Below are positions 1 to 8,750 of a DNA stretch of 64,000 nt, piece after piece. The translations under genes and the position numbers were made by a program. The notes beneath the pieces are model-generated. The model made no database searches and was not told the DNA's origin. It worked only from the letters and a program-made list of their open reading frames with translations. The DNA lies in contig NZ_JBBUTI010000012.1 in the NCBI RefSeq assembly GCF_038066635.1, forward strand, positions 84,488 through 148,487, written 5' to 3'. The number at the start of each line of letters is the position of its first letter. Positions within the stretch are counted from its first letter, which is position 1. The stretch comes from Ideonella margarita (GTDB taxonomy: Bacteria; Pseudomonadota; Gammaproteobacteria; Burkholderiales; Burkholderiaceae_C).

Positions 1-142
1 CTGTAGCCAGCAGAAGAAAATGGGCGCCATGCGATAGTGGTGCCCGGGTCGACCCACGCGGGCCAACACCTGTTCACCTTGGATGGCGCGCCCTGACGCC
101 CATCTGGCTGCCCGCCAGCCCTCTGCCTTCAACTTTCTGACC

Positions 143-379
143 ATGTCCGACGACCGTTATCGCCCCACTTCGCGCCGCCAGCGCCTGACCATCGTTGCCG
201 TGACTGTGGCCACCGTGGTGGGGCTCTGGCTGCTGCTGATCTATCGGCCGGGTGGCCATCCGCGGGTCATTCCCCGCTTCGGCACCGAGGCCTGCAAGCC
301 CGGGCAGACCACCGACTGCGTTGGCGGCCAGGCCAATGTGCTGTTGCTGCCGGCCACGCCTGCCTCGTCGCCCAAATAG
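143..379 (+). CDS. Small single-pass membrane protein of unknown function
   Basis: A 78-residue protein read from the ATG at 143. An Arg-rich, polar N-terminus (residues 1-14) is followed by one hydrophobic segment at about residues 16-34, then a 44-residue tail holding two cysteines (C51 and C59) eight residues apart. By the positive-inside rule the tail should lie in the periplasm. I recognise no family. An in-frame ATG at 83 would add 20 residues, but these look unlike a protein start and the hydrophobic segment fits the shorter form better. It precedes the chemotaxis receptor by 146 bases, and no shared function is evident. Whether it is expressed is not shown by the sequence alone. Confidence 0.5.
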   Translation: MSDDRYRPTSRRQRLTIVAVTVATVVGLWLLLIYRPGGHPRVIPRFGTEACKPGQTTDCVGGQANVLLLPATPASSPK

Positions 380-525
380 GACAGATGGCCGTTCATTCGG
401 CCCTTTTCATCGAATCGAGAAATCCCCGCGCCAGCGAACATGGTTTTGGGTGTCTTGATCTTGCGCAGGACTGCGCTGGTCTCAAGCCTCCGGAATCAAT
501 ACAAGTTTCAGTTGGAGTGTCGGGA

Positions 526-2508
526 ATGGCTTCGGACAACGCGGTACTGGTGCGTGCAGCGCAGCAGGGATCTGGATTCGGCGAATTCTTCAGGTATCAC
601 GGCTGGCTCGCGCCGGGCGTGAGGCTGTTTCGCAAACTCAGCTTCCCGGTGAAGGCAGCCTGGGTCAGCCTGGCCTTCCTGATTCCCTTGGCCACGATGT
701 TGTGGTTTCTCTGGTCTGGCGCCAACAACCAGATTGAAGCTTCTGCGGCAGAACAGCGAGGCGCCAGCTATTCCGGTCCGTTGATCAACCTGATCCGGGA
801 AGCACAGGCACGCCGACACGCCGCCACCCTGGGCGAGCCCAATCTGGACGCGGCTCAATCCAGCTACAAGAAGGCGTTCGAACTTGTCTCGGCCTTGCAT
901 GCGAGCCTGGGCAAGGAACTGGACGATGGCGAGACCTTTGGCGCCATGCAAAAGGCTCACGATGCACTGGCCCAGAATCCGCTGGCTGGTAGCTCGACCC
1001 AGACCTTCATGGCCCATAGCGAACTCATCGAAAGGATGCTGGACCTGCTGCGGGAAGTGGCCGATGGCTCCGGCATGACGCTGGACCCCGACCTCGACAG
1101 CTACCACATGATGTCGATGGGCGTGTTGCGCGGGCCGCTCCAGGTAGAGAACACGGCCAAGCTGCATACGCTGGGCACACTCATCCTGAAGGACAAGTCT
1201 GAAACGCCTGAGCGGCGCGACATGCTTGTCGAATTCGAGGCGGTGCAGGCCGTGCTCGACAAGGACATGGAGAACTCTTACCAGGAGCTGGAAAAGCGCC
1301 TGCCGGCCAGCGTGGCGACGCTGGACATGAAGGGTACCGACGCGGCGTCCGAGGCCTTTGCGGCGGCCATCAAGTTGCAGTTGATGGGCGAAGAGCCCAG
1401 CGGCGATGCACAGGCCTATGCACGTCTCGGTGATGCCGCGGTTCGCATGCAGGCGGCCTACGACGCCGAAAGTGCACGGCAGTTCGAGCGGCTGCTCAGC
1501 GCCCGCGTGCAACGCCTGCAGAACACGTTCGCCGCGCAACTGGGCATGTCCGTGTTCTTCGTGGCCGCTGCCTGCTACCTGATGCTGGCGTTCTACCGCG
1601 TGATGATGGGCGGCCTGAGCGAGGTGTCCGAGCATCTTCAACAGATCACCGATGGCAACCTGACCACGGCGCCGCGCCCCTGGGGCAACGACGAAGCCGC
1701 CCAACTGATGGTGACGCTGGGCACCATGCAGACGAGCCTGCGCAAGATGGTGCAGAGCATGCTGGGCAGTGCGGCCAATGTGCACACGGCCAGCGGCGAG
1801 ATTGCCTCGGCGTCGATGGACCTGTCGCAGCGCACCGAGGAATCGGCCGCCAGCCTGCAGCAGACCACCGCCAGCATGGAACAGATCGCCGAACTGGTGC
1901 GCCAATCCACGGCCACCGTGGCTGCGGCCACGGCCAGCGTGAATGACAACGCCCGTGCCGCCGAGCAGGGCGGGCAGGTGATCGCCGAAGTCGTCAAGAC
2001 GATGGAGGGCATCCGCACCTCATCCAGCCGCATCGGTGAAATCATCAGCGTGATTGACGGCATCGCCTTCCAGACCAACATCCTCGCCCTGAATGCGGCG
2101 GTCGAAGCCGCCCGTGCCGGCGAGCATGGCCGCGGCTTTGCCGTGGTGGCGTCCGAGGTGCGTGCCTTGGCAGGTCGTTCGGCCACTGCGGCCCGCGAGA
2201 TCAAGTCCCTGATCAACGCCAGCATCGAACAGGTGGAAAGCGGCAGCGCCGTGGTGGGCAACGCCGGCGACATCATGCAGGCCGTGGTGGCCAATGCCAC
2301 CCGCGTGGTCGAGCTGATGAACCAGATTTCCACCAGTGCCCAGCAGCAGAACACCGGCGTGGGCGATGTGAGCGTAGCCGTGCGCGACCTCGACAAGGCC
2401 ACTCAGCAGAACGCTGCCTTGGTGGAACAGACGGCCGCGGCCTCAGGCGCCCTGGCCGATCAGGCCGAGCGCATGAGCCGCGAGGTGAGCTTCTTCAAGC
2501 TGGCCTGA
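526..2508 (+). CDS. Methyl-accepting chemotaxis protein
   Basis: Transmembrane chemoreceptor of 660 residues that would signal to CheA/CheW. TM1 lies at about residues 43-64, a periplasmic helical sensor follows, TM2 is at about 338-362, then a HAMP linker and the long signalling coiled coil. The hairpin tip is clear: IDGIAFQTNILALNAAVEAA near residue 507, followed by RAGEHGRGFAVVA. The sensor contains LDPDLDSYHMM, a motif frequent in Burkholderiales receptors with a helical-bundle ligand domain. There is no C-terminal NWETF-type pentapeptide; the protein ends in SFFKLA. I chose the ATG at 526 because GGAG lies eight bases upstream and residues before it look non-native, although the frame is open from 385. 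No che gene is nearby, so this is an orphan receptor with unknown ligand. Confidence 0.93.
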   Translation: MASDNAVLVRAAQQGSGFGEFFRYHGWLAPGVRLFRKLSFPVKAAWVSLAFLIPLATMLWFLWSGANNQIEASAAEQRGASYSGPLINLIREAQARRHAATLGEPNLDAAQSSYKKAFELVSALHASLGKELDDGETFGAMQKAHDALAQNPLAGSSTQTFMAHSELIERMLDLLREVADGSGMTLDPDLDSYHMMSMGVLRGPLQVENTAKLHTLGTLILKDKSETPERRDMLVEFEAVQAVLDKDMENSYQELEKRLPASVATLDMKGTDAASEAFAAAIKLQLMGEEPSGDAQAYARLGDAAVRMQAAYDAESARQFERLLSARVQRLQNTFAAQLGMSVFFVAAACYLMLAFYRVMMGGLSEVSEHLQQITDGNLTTAPRPWGNDEAAQLMVTLGTMQTSLRKMVQSMLGSAANVHTASGEIASASMDLSQRTEESAASLQQTTASMEQIAELVRQSTATVAAATASVNDNARAAEQGGQVIAEVVKTMEGIRTSSSRIGEIISVIDGIAFQTNILALNAAVEAARAGEHGRGFAVVASEVRALAGRSATAAREIKSLINASIEQVESGSAVVGNAGDIMQAVVANATRVVELMNQISTSAQQQNTGVGDVSVAVRDLDKATQQNAALVEQTAAASGALADQAERMSREVSFFKLA

Positions 2509-2528
2509 ATCCCCACTGACTGGGCGCT

Positions 2529-4256
2529 TCAGGCGGCGCCTTCCACCACCATCTGCAGGCGCTGCTGGCCCTGGAATTCGTCCACGCTCAGGCGGTAGGC
2601 CAGGCGCGTGCGGCTGGGTAGCTGGTCAACGTGGTTGAACCAGATCGCATCACGCAGCTGGCCACCGTGGCGCACCCGCAGCTTCAGGTGCTTTTCACCC
2701 ACCAGGCGCTGCTGCACCACTTCCACGTCGTCGCAGAACACCGGTGCCGGGAAGCCCTGGCCCCACACCACGCCGTCCAGCCGCGCCACGGTGTCGGCGT
2801 TGAAATACTCCAGCGGCAGCGGGCCGTCGGTGGCCACCGTGCGCGTCAGCGCGGCGGCGTCCAGCCATTCGCGGGCCACCTGCTGCAGGGCGGCGTCGAA
2901 GGTGTCGATGTCTTCTTCGGCCAGCGTGGCGCCGGCGGCCATGGCGTGGCCACCAAACTTCTTCAGCAGCCCCGGATGGCGCTTGGTCACCAGGTCGAGC
3001 GCATCTCGCAGATGAAACCCTGCGATCGATCGGCCTGAGCCCTTCAGCCAGCCATCCGCACCGATGGCGAAGACGAAGGTGGGGCGGTGCAGCCGGTCCT
3101 TCATGCGGCCGGCCACGATGCCCACCACGCCTTCGTGGAAGTCGGGGTCGAACAGCACCACGGCGGGCGGCGCCTCGCCTTCGGGCATCAGGTTGTCCAG
3201 CAGCACTTCAGCCTGCTCGCGCATGCCGGCTTCCACGTCACGACGTTCGCGGTTGATGGCGTCGAGTTGCTGCGCCAGCTCGGCGGCGCGGCTGTGGTCA
3301 GACGTGGTCAGGCAGCTGATGCCCAGCGTCATGTCCGACAGGCGGCCGGCGGCGTTGATGCGCGGGCCGAGCGCAAAGCCGAAATCGAAGGCGCTGGCCT
3401 GCGCCGGCTTGCGTGCCGCCGCATTGAACAGCGCGGCCACGCCGGGCTGCATGCGGCCCTGGCGAATGCGGCGCAGGCCCTGGGCCACCAGGCGGCGGTT
3501 GTTGTCGTCGAGCTTGACCACGTCGGCCACCGTGCCGAGCGCCACCAGGTCGAGCAGGGCGTCGAGCCGGGGCTGGCTGGCCGCGTCATACAAGCCGCGC
3601 TGGCGCTGCTCGGCACGCAAGGCCAGCAGCACATAGAACATCACGCCCACGCCGGCCATCGATTTGCTCGGGAAGTCGCAGCCCGGCTGGTTCGGATTGA
3701 CGATCACATCGGCGTCGGGCAGCACCACCTCACCGGCCACCACGGCGGGCAAATGGTGGTCGGTCACCAGCATGCGCAGACCCAGCTGGCGGGCGTGGGC
3801 CACGCCGTCGAGGCTGGCGATGCCGTTGTCCACGGTCAGCAGCACCTGCGGCTGGCACTGGGCCACGGCCAGGTCGACGATGGTGGGCGTCAGGCCGTAG
3901 CCATGCACGGCGCGGTCGGGCACCACGTAGTGCACCTGGCCGGGCTGCGCGCCCAGCATCGCCAGGCCCAGCAGGGCCACGGCGCAGGCGGTGGCGCCGT
4001 CGCAGTCGTAGTCGGCCACCACGCAGATGCGCTCACCGGCGGCCACCGCGTCGGCCAGCAGCACGGCAGCGGCCAGGCAACCCTTCATCTGCGAAGGCGG
4101 CAGCAGGTGCTGCAGGCCGTCGTCCAGTTCGTCCACGCTGCGCACGCCGCGGGCGGCAAACAGCCGGGCCAGCAGCGGGTGCACGCCGCCTTGTTCCAGG
4201 GTGAAAACGGTGCGCGGCGGCACGTCGCGGAGGAGCAGCTGGGGAGCGATGGTCAC
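2529..4256 (-). CDS. recJ: Single-stranded-DNA-specific exonuclease RecJ
   Basis: 5'-3' single-strand exonuclease used in RecF-pathway recombination and mismatch repair, 575 residues, full length for the family. The DHH phosphoesterase core is intact: ADYDCDG at residues 81-87, TVDNGIAS near 141, and the TDHH signature at 165-168, followed by VNPNQPGCDFPSK and a GVGVMFYVL helix. RINAAGRLSDM precedes the DHHA1 domain, which carries GVVGIVAGR, KGSGRSI and KKFGGHAMAAG. A C-terminal OB-type region binds DNA. It lies 76 bases downstream of the leftward phosphoglycerate mutase-like gene, so the two may be cotranscribed. Its end faces the chemoreceptor across a 20-base gap with no visible terminator. 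Confidence 0.97.
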   Translation of the reverse strand: MTIAPQLLLRDVPPRTVFTLEQGGVHPLLARLFAARGVRSVDELDDGLQHLLPPSQMKGCLAAAVLLADAVAAGERICVVADYDCDGATACAVALLGLAMLGAQPGQVHYVVPDRAVHGYGLTPTIVDLAVAQCQPQVLLTVDNGIASLDGVAHARQLGLRMLVTDHHLPAVVAGEVVLPDADVIVNPNQPGCDFPSKSMAGVGVMFYVLLALRAEQRQRGLYDAASQPRLDALLDLVALGTVADVVKLDDNNRRLVAQGLRRIRQGRMQPGVAALFNAAARKPAQASAFDFGFALGPRINAAGRLSDMTLGISCLTTSDHSRAAELAQQLDAINRERRDVEAGMREQAEVLLDNLMPEGEAPPAVVLFDPDFHEGVVGIVAGRMKDRLHRPTFVFAIGADGWLKGSGRSIAGFHLRDALDLVTKRHPGLLKKFGGHAMAAGATLAEEDIDTFDAALQQVAREWLDAAALTRTVATDGPLPLEYFNADTVARLDGVVWGQGFPAPVFCDDVEVVQQRLVGEKHLKLRVRHGGQLRDAIWFNHVDQLPSRTRLAYRLSVDEFQGQQRLQMVVEGAA

Positions 4257-4332
4257 GGCAGGATCAGAGGAATGCAGGCGGGTGGCAACGAAGGGCGTCG
4301 GGCGGGCAGGGCGTTCGGCGTGGCTGGCCCGG

Positions 4333-5328
4333 TCACAGTGCCGTCAGCCAGGCGGCGGCCGGGGTGCGACCTGCGCCCAGCAGCTTGCGCCACCACGGCA
4401 GGGCTTGGCCAGCCAGCGTGCGCGCATGGCGCTCACCACACAGCGTGAGCTGCACCGAGCCGGGTGCAGCGCCGGCTTGCAGCGCGGCCAGCAAGTCAGC
4501 CAGCGGGCCGGCGTCCAGCGCGGCCCAGGCTTCGGCCCAGGCGGCCCAGTCTTCGGCCAGGGCCGGCGCGCGCAGGCGGTCGTCCAGGGTGAAGCCGGTG
4601 GTGTTTTTCGCAGCGGCTGCGGTGCCGGCGCTCAGGGCAGCCCCGGTGCCACTCAGCCAGAACGAGTTCACCGGCAACTGGCCGGCGGCTTCCCGGGCTT
4701 CATTCACCGGATGGGTGTGCAGCAGCATCTGGGCCTCGGCCTGCAGGCGGCGCAGCAGGCGCAACTGCGGTCGCAGCTCGGGCCGCATGGCCGGGTGGTC
4801 GTTCAGCCAGAGGTCCACGTTGCGGCCCACCACGCGGTCGAGCGAGGCGCTGGGCAGCTGCGCCAGGCTGGGGTGCGAGGCGTACCACCGCGTGGCGCTG
4901 CCCCAGTGCAGTTGCCAGCCAGCGGCGCTGTCGGGGTCTTCAAACAGGGGTTGCAGGGCGGTGAACAAGGCCCGGGAGGTGTCGTCGTCCAGGCCCAGGC
5001 CGGCGGGGTCGGTCAACGAGATCTGCTCGGTGCCCACATGCCAGTGCGTCGGGCTGAGCAGGGCCCAGCCTTCGCCGGCCTGCGGCTTCAAGCCATCGGC
5101 GGCGGCCAGCGCGGCGGCCACCGGCAGCAGGCCGTCTTCCGCGGGCCAGCTTTGCAGGGCGGCCAGCACGCGCTCATGCGGCGGGCTGAGCAGGTAGTCG
5201 TCGCCCTCATCGCTGTGGCTCACCGCCATGTGCCCGAGCAGTTGTTCCAGCACGGGCAACTGCAAGGTGCCCAGCGCGTGGGCGGCAGCCGGGGAGGTGG
5301 CGTTGGCAAATGGGATCACGAGGTGCAT
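4333..5328 (-). CDS. Phosphoglycerate mutase-like / RpfE-type conserved protein
   Basis: A 331-residue cytoplasmic protein of a family common beside recJ in Burkholderiales and usually annotated as cofactor-independent phosphoglycerate mutase or RpfE-like regulator. Visible landmarks are MHLVIPFA at the start, a Trp-rich middle with LSPTHWHVGT and WYASHP, and the strongly conserved VNSFWLSGTG. I cannot see the full set of metal ligands of classical GpmI, and the protein is much shorter than GpmI (about 500 residues), so catalysis is uncertain. The ATG at 5328 is the first in frame after the divergent gap with lolC (78 bases). Much longer upstream open frames on this strand run antisense through lolC and are artefacts of high GC. 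Function is therefore inferred only by family resemblance. Confidence 0.75.
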   Translation of the reverse strand: MHLVIPFANATSPAAAHALGTLQLPVLEQLLGHMAVSHSDEGDDYLLSPPHERVLAALQSWPAEDGLLPVAAALAAADGLKPQAGEGWALLSPTHWHVGTEQISLTDPAGLGLDDDTSRALFTALQPLFEDPDSAAGWQLHWGSATRWYASHPSLAQLPSASLDRVVGRNVDLWLNDHPAMRPELRPQLRLLRRLQAEAQMLLHTHPVNEAREAAGQLPVNSFWLSGTGAALSAGTAAAAKNTTGFTLDDRLRAPALAEDWAAWAEAWAALDAGPLADLLAALQAGAAPGSVQLTLCGERHARTLAGQALPWWRKLLGAGRTPAAAWLTAL

Positions 5329-5406
5329 GGGGCGATTATCGGGCGCGCCCGGCGCCCTTGGCCCTGCGTGGCCGTGTGCGGCCCCCGAGTTGGTAGCATC
5401 CCGCCC

Positions 5407-6678
5407 ATGAGTTTTCGATTCAGCATGCCCTACGAGTGGCAGATTGGCTGGCGCTACACCCGGGCCGGACGAGCCGGGCGCCGCAATGGCTTCATTTCCT
5501 TCATCTCGCTGGTGTCGGTGATTGGCATCGCGCTGGGCGTGGCGGCGCTCATCATCGTGCTGTCGGTGATGAACGGCTTCCAGAAGGAAGTGCGCGACCG
5601 CATGCTCTCTGCCGTGGCCCACATCGAGCTGGCCGACAGCAGCGGCGCACCGCTGGCCGATTGGCAGGCCTTGGCCACCATCGCCGGCCAGGACCCTGCC
5701 GTGCAGCACGCCGCACCCTATGTGTCGGTGCAGAGCCTGCTGGCGCGTGGCGAAGACATGCGCGGCGTGATGATCCGCGGCGTGTTGCCTTCGGCCGAGG
5801 CCGGTCTCACCGACCTGGCCGCCAAACTGCAGGCCGACGGTACGCTGGACCAGCTCCAGCCCGGCCAGTGGCGCATCGTGCTGGGCTCCGAGCTGGCCCG
5901 AGCGCTGGGCGTGCGGGTGGGCGATGCCGTCACGGTGGTCACGCCCGGCGGGCAGGTCACGCCAGCGGGTATCAGCCCGCGCCTCAAGCAGTTCACCGTG
6001 GCCGGTACCTTCAACGTTGGTCACTACGAGTACGACAGCGCGCTGGCCCTGGTGCACATCGACGACGCCGCGCGGCTCTACCGCACCGGCGGGCCGATGG
6101 GCGTGCAGCTGCGCCTGGTTGACGTGAACCAGGCCCGCGCCGTGGGCTACCGCCTGGCTGAAAAGCTCGGCCCGACCATGGCCGTGCGCGACTGGACCCG
6201 CACCAACGCGGCCTGGTACGACGCCGTGCAGATCGAGAAGCGCATGCTGGCCATCATCCTCACGCTGATCGTGGCGGTGGCAGCGTTCAACCTGGTGTCG
6301 ACGCTGGTGATGACCGTGACCGACAAGCGCGCCGACATCGCGATCCTGCGCACCCTCGGCGCCAGCCCGCAGGCCATCATGCGGATCTTCGTGGTGCAGG
6401 GCGCCACGGCGGGTGTCATCGGCACGCTGTGCGGCGTGGGCCTGGGGCTGCTGGTGGCGTTCAACGTCGACGTCATCGTGCCCTTCATCGAACGCCTGCT
6501 GGGCGTGAGTTTCCTGCCGGGCAGCATCTACCTCATCAGCCGCATGCCGAGTGATCCGCAGGCCGGTGACATCGTCCCCATCGCGCTGATCGCGCTGGTG
6601 CTGGCCTTCCTGGCCACCCTGTACCCCAGCTGGCGCGCCAGCCGCGTGAACCCCGCCGAGGCCCTGCGTTATGAGTGA
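5407..6678 (+). CDS. lolC: Lipoprotein-releasing ABC transporter permease LolC/LolE family
   Basis: Inner-membrane permease of 423 residues that extracts mature lipoproteins and passes them to LolA. TM1 (about 30-54) is preceded by the family start PYEWQIGWRYTRAG and followed by VMNGFQKEVRDRML. A large periplasmic domain (about 60-275) separates TM1 from three C-terminal helices near 280-305, 325-350 and 385-410. The cytoplasmic coupling segment TDKRADIAILRTLGASP is typical of MacB/LolC permeases, and the C-terminus SWRASRVNPAEALRYE matches the family. The stop overlaps lolD by eight bases, indicating translational coupling. Only one permease gene is present here; either a second lolE lies elsewhere or it works as a homodimer of the LolF type. 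Confidence 0.93.
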   Translation: MSFRFSMPYEWQIGWRYTRAGRAGRRNGFISFISLVSVIGIALGVAALIIVLSVMNGFQKEVRDRMLSAVAHIELADSSGAPLADWQALATIAGQDPAVQHAAPYVSVQSLLARGEDMRGVMIRGVLPSAEAGLTDLAAKLQADGTLDQLQPGQWRIVLGSELARALGVRVGDAVTVVTPGGQVTPAGISPRLKQFTVAGTFNVGHYEYDSALALVHIDDAARLYRTGGPMGVQLRLVDVNQARAVGYRLAEKLGPTMAVRDWTRTNAAWYDAVQIEKRMLAIILTLIVAVAAFNLVSTLVMTVTDKRADIAILRTLGASPQAIMRIFVVQGATAGVIGTLCGVGLGLLVAFNVDVIVPFIERLLGVSFLPGSIYLISRMPSDPQAGDIVPIALIALVLAFLATLYPSWRASRVNPAEALRYE

Positions 6679-7372
6679 GTCGACGTTGCACAACAGCGCC
6701 CCGGTGGTGCTGGAGGCCCGCGGCCTGCACAAGCGCTTCCAGGAAGGCCCGCTCGATGTGGCCGTGCTGCAGGGCGTGGACCTGCAGGTGCGCGCCGGCG
6801 AGACGCTGGCCATCGTCGGTGCGTCGGGCTCCGGCAAGTCGACCCTGCTGCATCTGCTGGGCGGGCTGGACACGCCCAGCCAGGGCAACGTGGCCTTGAT
6901 GGACGTGGACTTCAGCAGCATGGGTGCGGCGCAGCAGGGCGTGTGGCGCAACCAGCACCTGGGCTTCGTCTACCAGTTCCACCACCTGTTGCCGGAGTTC
7001 ACGGCGCTGGACAACGTGGCGATGCCGCTGCGCATCCGTCGCCAAACGGTGGCCCAGGCGCAGGCGGCTGCGCAGGCCGCACTGGCCGAGGTGGGCCTGG
7101 GTGCGCGCGTGATGCACCGGCCGTCGGAGCTGTCAGGCGGTGAGCGCCAGCGCGTGGCCCTGGCGCGGGCGCTGGTCAGCCAGCCGGCCTGCGTGCTGGC
7201 CGACGAGCCCACTGGCAACCTCGACCGCGAAACCGCAGATCGGGTCTTCGAGCTGATGCTCGGCCGGGCGCGTGACCGGGGCATCGCCTTCGTGCTGGTC
7301 ACCCACGACACCAGCCTGGCCGCGCGTTGCAGCCGCACCGTCACCCTCGATCGCGGCCGGCTGCTGCGCTGA
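6671..7372 (+). CDS. lolD: Lipoprotein-releasing ABC transporter ATPase LolD
   Basis: Cytoplasmic ATPase powering the LolC(E)D lipoprotein release complex, 233 residues. Walker A is GASGSGKST (50-58), the Q-loop region reads FVYQFHHLLPEFTALDN (99-115), the ABC signature LSGGERQ is at 154-160, Walker B CVLADEPTGNLD at 174-185, and the switch histidine sits in LVTHD. The YQFHHLLPEF sequence is typical of LolD within the MacB-type ATPases. The gene starts inside the last codons of lolC (eight-base overlap) and is followed seven bases later by the TatD-family hydrolase, so lolC-lolD-hydrolase-glycosylase form one transcription unit. Confidence 0.96.
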   Translation: MSESTLHNSAPVVLEARGLHKRFQEGPLDVAVLQGVDLQVRAGETLAIVGASGSGKSTLLHLLGGLDTPSQGNVALMDVDFSSMGAAQQGVWRNQHLGFVYQFHHLLPEFTALDNVAMPLRIRRQTVAQAQAAAQAALAEVGLGARVMHRPSELSGGERQRVALARALVSQPACVLADEPTGNLDRETADRVFELMLGRARDRGIAFVLVTHDTSLAARCSRTVTLDRGRLLR

Positions 7373-7378
7373 GCCCGC

Positions 7379-8212
7379 ATGTGGATCGACAGCCACTGCC
7401 ACCTCGACGCGCCGGAGTTTGACGCCGACCGTGACGCGGTGGTGCAGCAGTCGCGCGCCGTGGGCGTGCACATGCAGGTGCTGCCCGCCGTGGCCGCGGC
7501 GCACTTCGACGCAGTGCATGACGCGGCCCACCGCTGGGGCCTGGCCTATGCGCTGGGGCTGCACCCGCTTTACGTGCACCAGGCCGCCGACGACGACCTG
7601 GACCGGCTGCGTGATGCGCTGACCCGCTGGCGCGACGACCCGCGCCTGGTGGCCGTCGGTGAAATCGGTCTCGACCATTTCGTGCCCGGCCTGGACCGTG
7701 CGCTGCAGGAACGCTTCTACCTGGCCCAGCTGAAGCTGGCGCGCGACTTTGGCCTGCCGGTGATCCTGCATGTGCGGCGCTCGGCCGATGGCCTGCTGAA
7801 GGGCCTGCGCCGCATCGAGGTGCCCGGCGGCATTGCCCATGCCTTCAATGGCAGCGATGTGCAGGCCGATGCCTTCGTGGCGCGGGGCTTCAAGCTTGGC
7901 TTCGGCGGCACGCTCACCTACGAGCGCTCGCTCAACATCCGGCAGCTGGCGCAGCGTCTGCCCGACCATGTGCCGGTGCTTGAAACCGACGCGCCCGACA
8001 TTCCGCCGCACTGGCTGTACCGCACCGCCGAGCAGCGCGAACAGGGCGATGTGAGCGGCCGCAACGCACCGTTCGAGCTGCCGCGCATCGCCCAGAGCCT
8101 GGCCGAGCTGCGCGGCTGGAGCCTGGCGCAGACGGCGGCCATCACCAGTGCCAATTGCCGGGCCGCGCTGCCGCGGCTGGGCGCCTTGCTGGACGCGGAC
8201 ACCCCCGCATGA
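7379..8212 (+). CDS. TatD-family metal-dependent hydrolase
   Basis: A 277-residue TIM-barrel amidohydrolase-like protein. The HxH metal motif is DSHCHLD at residues 4-10; later metal and active-site motifs are LGLHPLYV, VGEIGLD, VILHVRR, IAHAFNG and the terminal ETDAPDIPP. E. coli TatD has 3'-5' exonuclease and AP-endonuclease-like activity, and paralogues YcfH and YjjV belong to the same fold; the exact role of this copy cannot be assigned from sequence. It sits seven bases after lolD, and its TGA overlaps the ATG of the downstream DNA glycosylase (ATGA), so a DNA-maintenance role fits its context. Confidence 0.92.
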   Translation: MWIDSHCHLDAPEFDADRDAVVQQSRAVGVHMQVLPAVAAAHFDAVHDAAHRWGLAYALGLHPLYVHQAADDDLDRLRDALTRWRDDPRLVAVGEIGLDHFVPGLDRALQERFYLAQLKLARDFGLPVILHVRRSADGLLKGLRRIEVPGGIAHAFNGSDVQADAFVARGFKLGFGGTLTYERSLNIRQLAQRLPDHVPVLETDAPDIPPHWLYRTAEQREQGDVSGRNAPFELPRIAQSLAELRGWSLAQTAAITSANCRAALPRLGALLDADTPA

Positions 8213-8715
8213 CGCTGCCCAGCCCGCGTCTTGTGGGCCTGCCGCCCGTGGCCAGCCCGCACACCCGCCTGCTGGTGCTGGGCAGCTTTCCCGGTGTGGC
8301 GTCGCTGAAGGCGCAGCAGTATTACGGCCACCCGCGCAACCACTTCTGGCCCATCGCCGGCGCCTTGCTGGGTTTTGATGCCAAGGCACTCAGCTACGAG
8401 CAGCTCGTGGCGGCGGCCCAGGCTGCCGGGCTTGGGTTGTGGGACACCTACGCCGCCTGCGAGCGGGAAGGCAGCCTCGACAGCGCCATTCGTGCACCGC
8501 AGTTCAATGATTTGTCCGCGCTTGTAAACCAGCTGCCCGGCTTGTGCGGCATCGCCCACAATGGCGGGGAATCGGCCCGCGGCCGGCGCCATACGGCATC
8601 CTTCGGCGTACCGCTGTTTGTCCTGCCCTCCACCAGCCCGGCCAATGCCAGCTGGTCGTTCGAGCGCAAACTGGCGGCCTGGCGCGAGGCCTTCACGGCT
8701 TGCGGCCTGATCTGA
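8209..8715 (+). CDS. DNA-deoxyinosine / uracil glycosylase family protein
   Basis: A 168-residue member of the uracil-DNA glycosylase superfamily, of the branch annotated DNA-deoxyinosine glycosylase, which removes hypoxanthine left by adenine deamination. Motif 1 is LGSFPGVASLKAQQYYGHPR near residues 24-43, followed by NHFWPI; GLWDTYAACEREGSLDSAIR lies near residue 77, and the second active-site motif is VLPSTSPANA near 142. These match the small single-domain family of about 160-170 residues. The start is the ATG at 8209, which overlaps the stop of the upstream hydrolase, so the two are translationally coupled. The substrate is inferred from the family and is not proven by any single residue. 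Confidence 0.88.
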   Translation: MTLPSPRLVGLPPVASPHTRLLVLGSFPGVASLKAQQYYGHPRNHFWPIAGALLGFDAKALSYEQLVAAAQAAGLGLWDTYAACEREGSLDSAIRAPQFNDLSALVNQLPGLCGIAHNGGESARGRRHTASFGVPLFVLPSTSPANASWSFERKLAAWREAFTACGLI

Positions 8716-8750
8716 ACATTGAATTCCTGCCCCGAACCTGAGCCCCCTGC

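Noticed and set aside
1..69. Possible start of a leftward gene (GTG at 69 with AAGGTGAA upstream; about 23 codons to the edge containing MAPIFFCWLQ).
   Set aside because: Too short to judge and three rightward frames are also partly open; nothing beyond the edge can be seen.
4027..5406. Long rightward open frame running into lolC.
   Set aside because: It is antisense to recJ and the phosphoglycerate mutase-like gene, has no family features, and lolC homologues start at the ATG at 5407.
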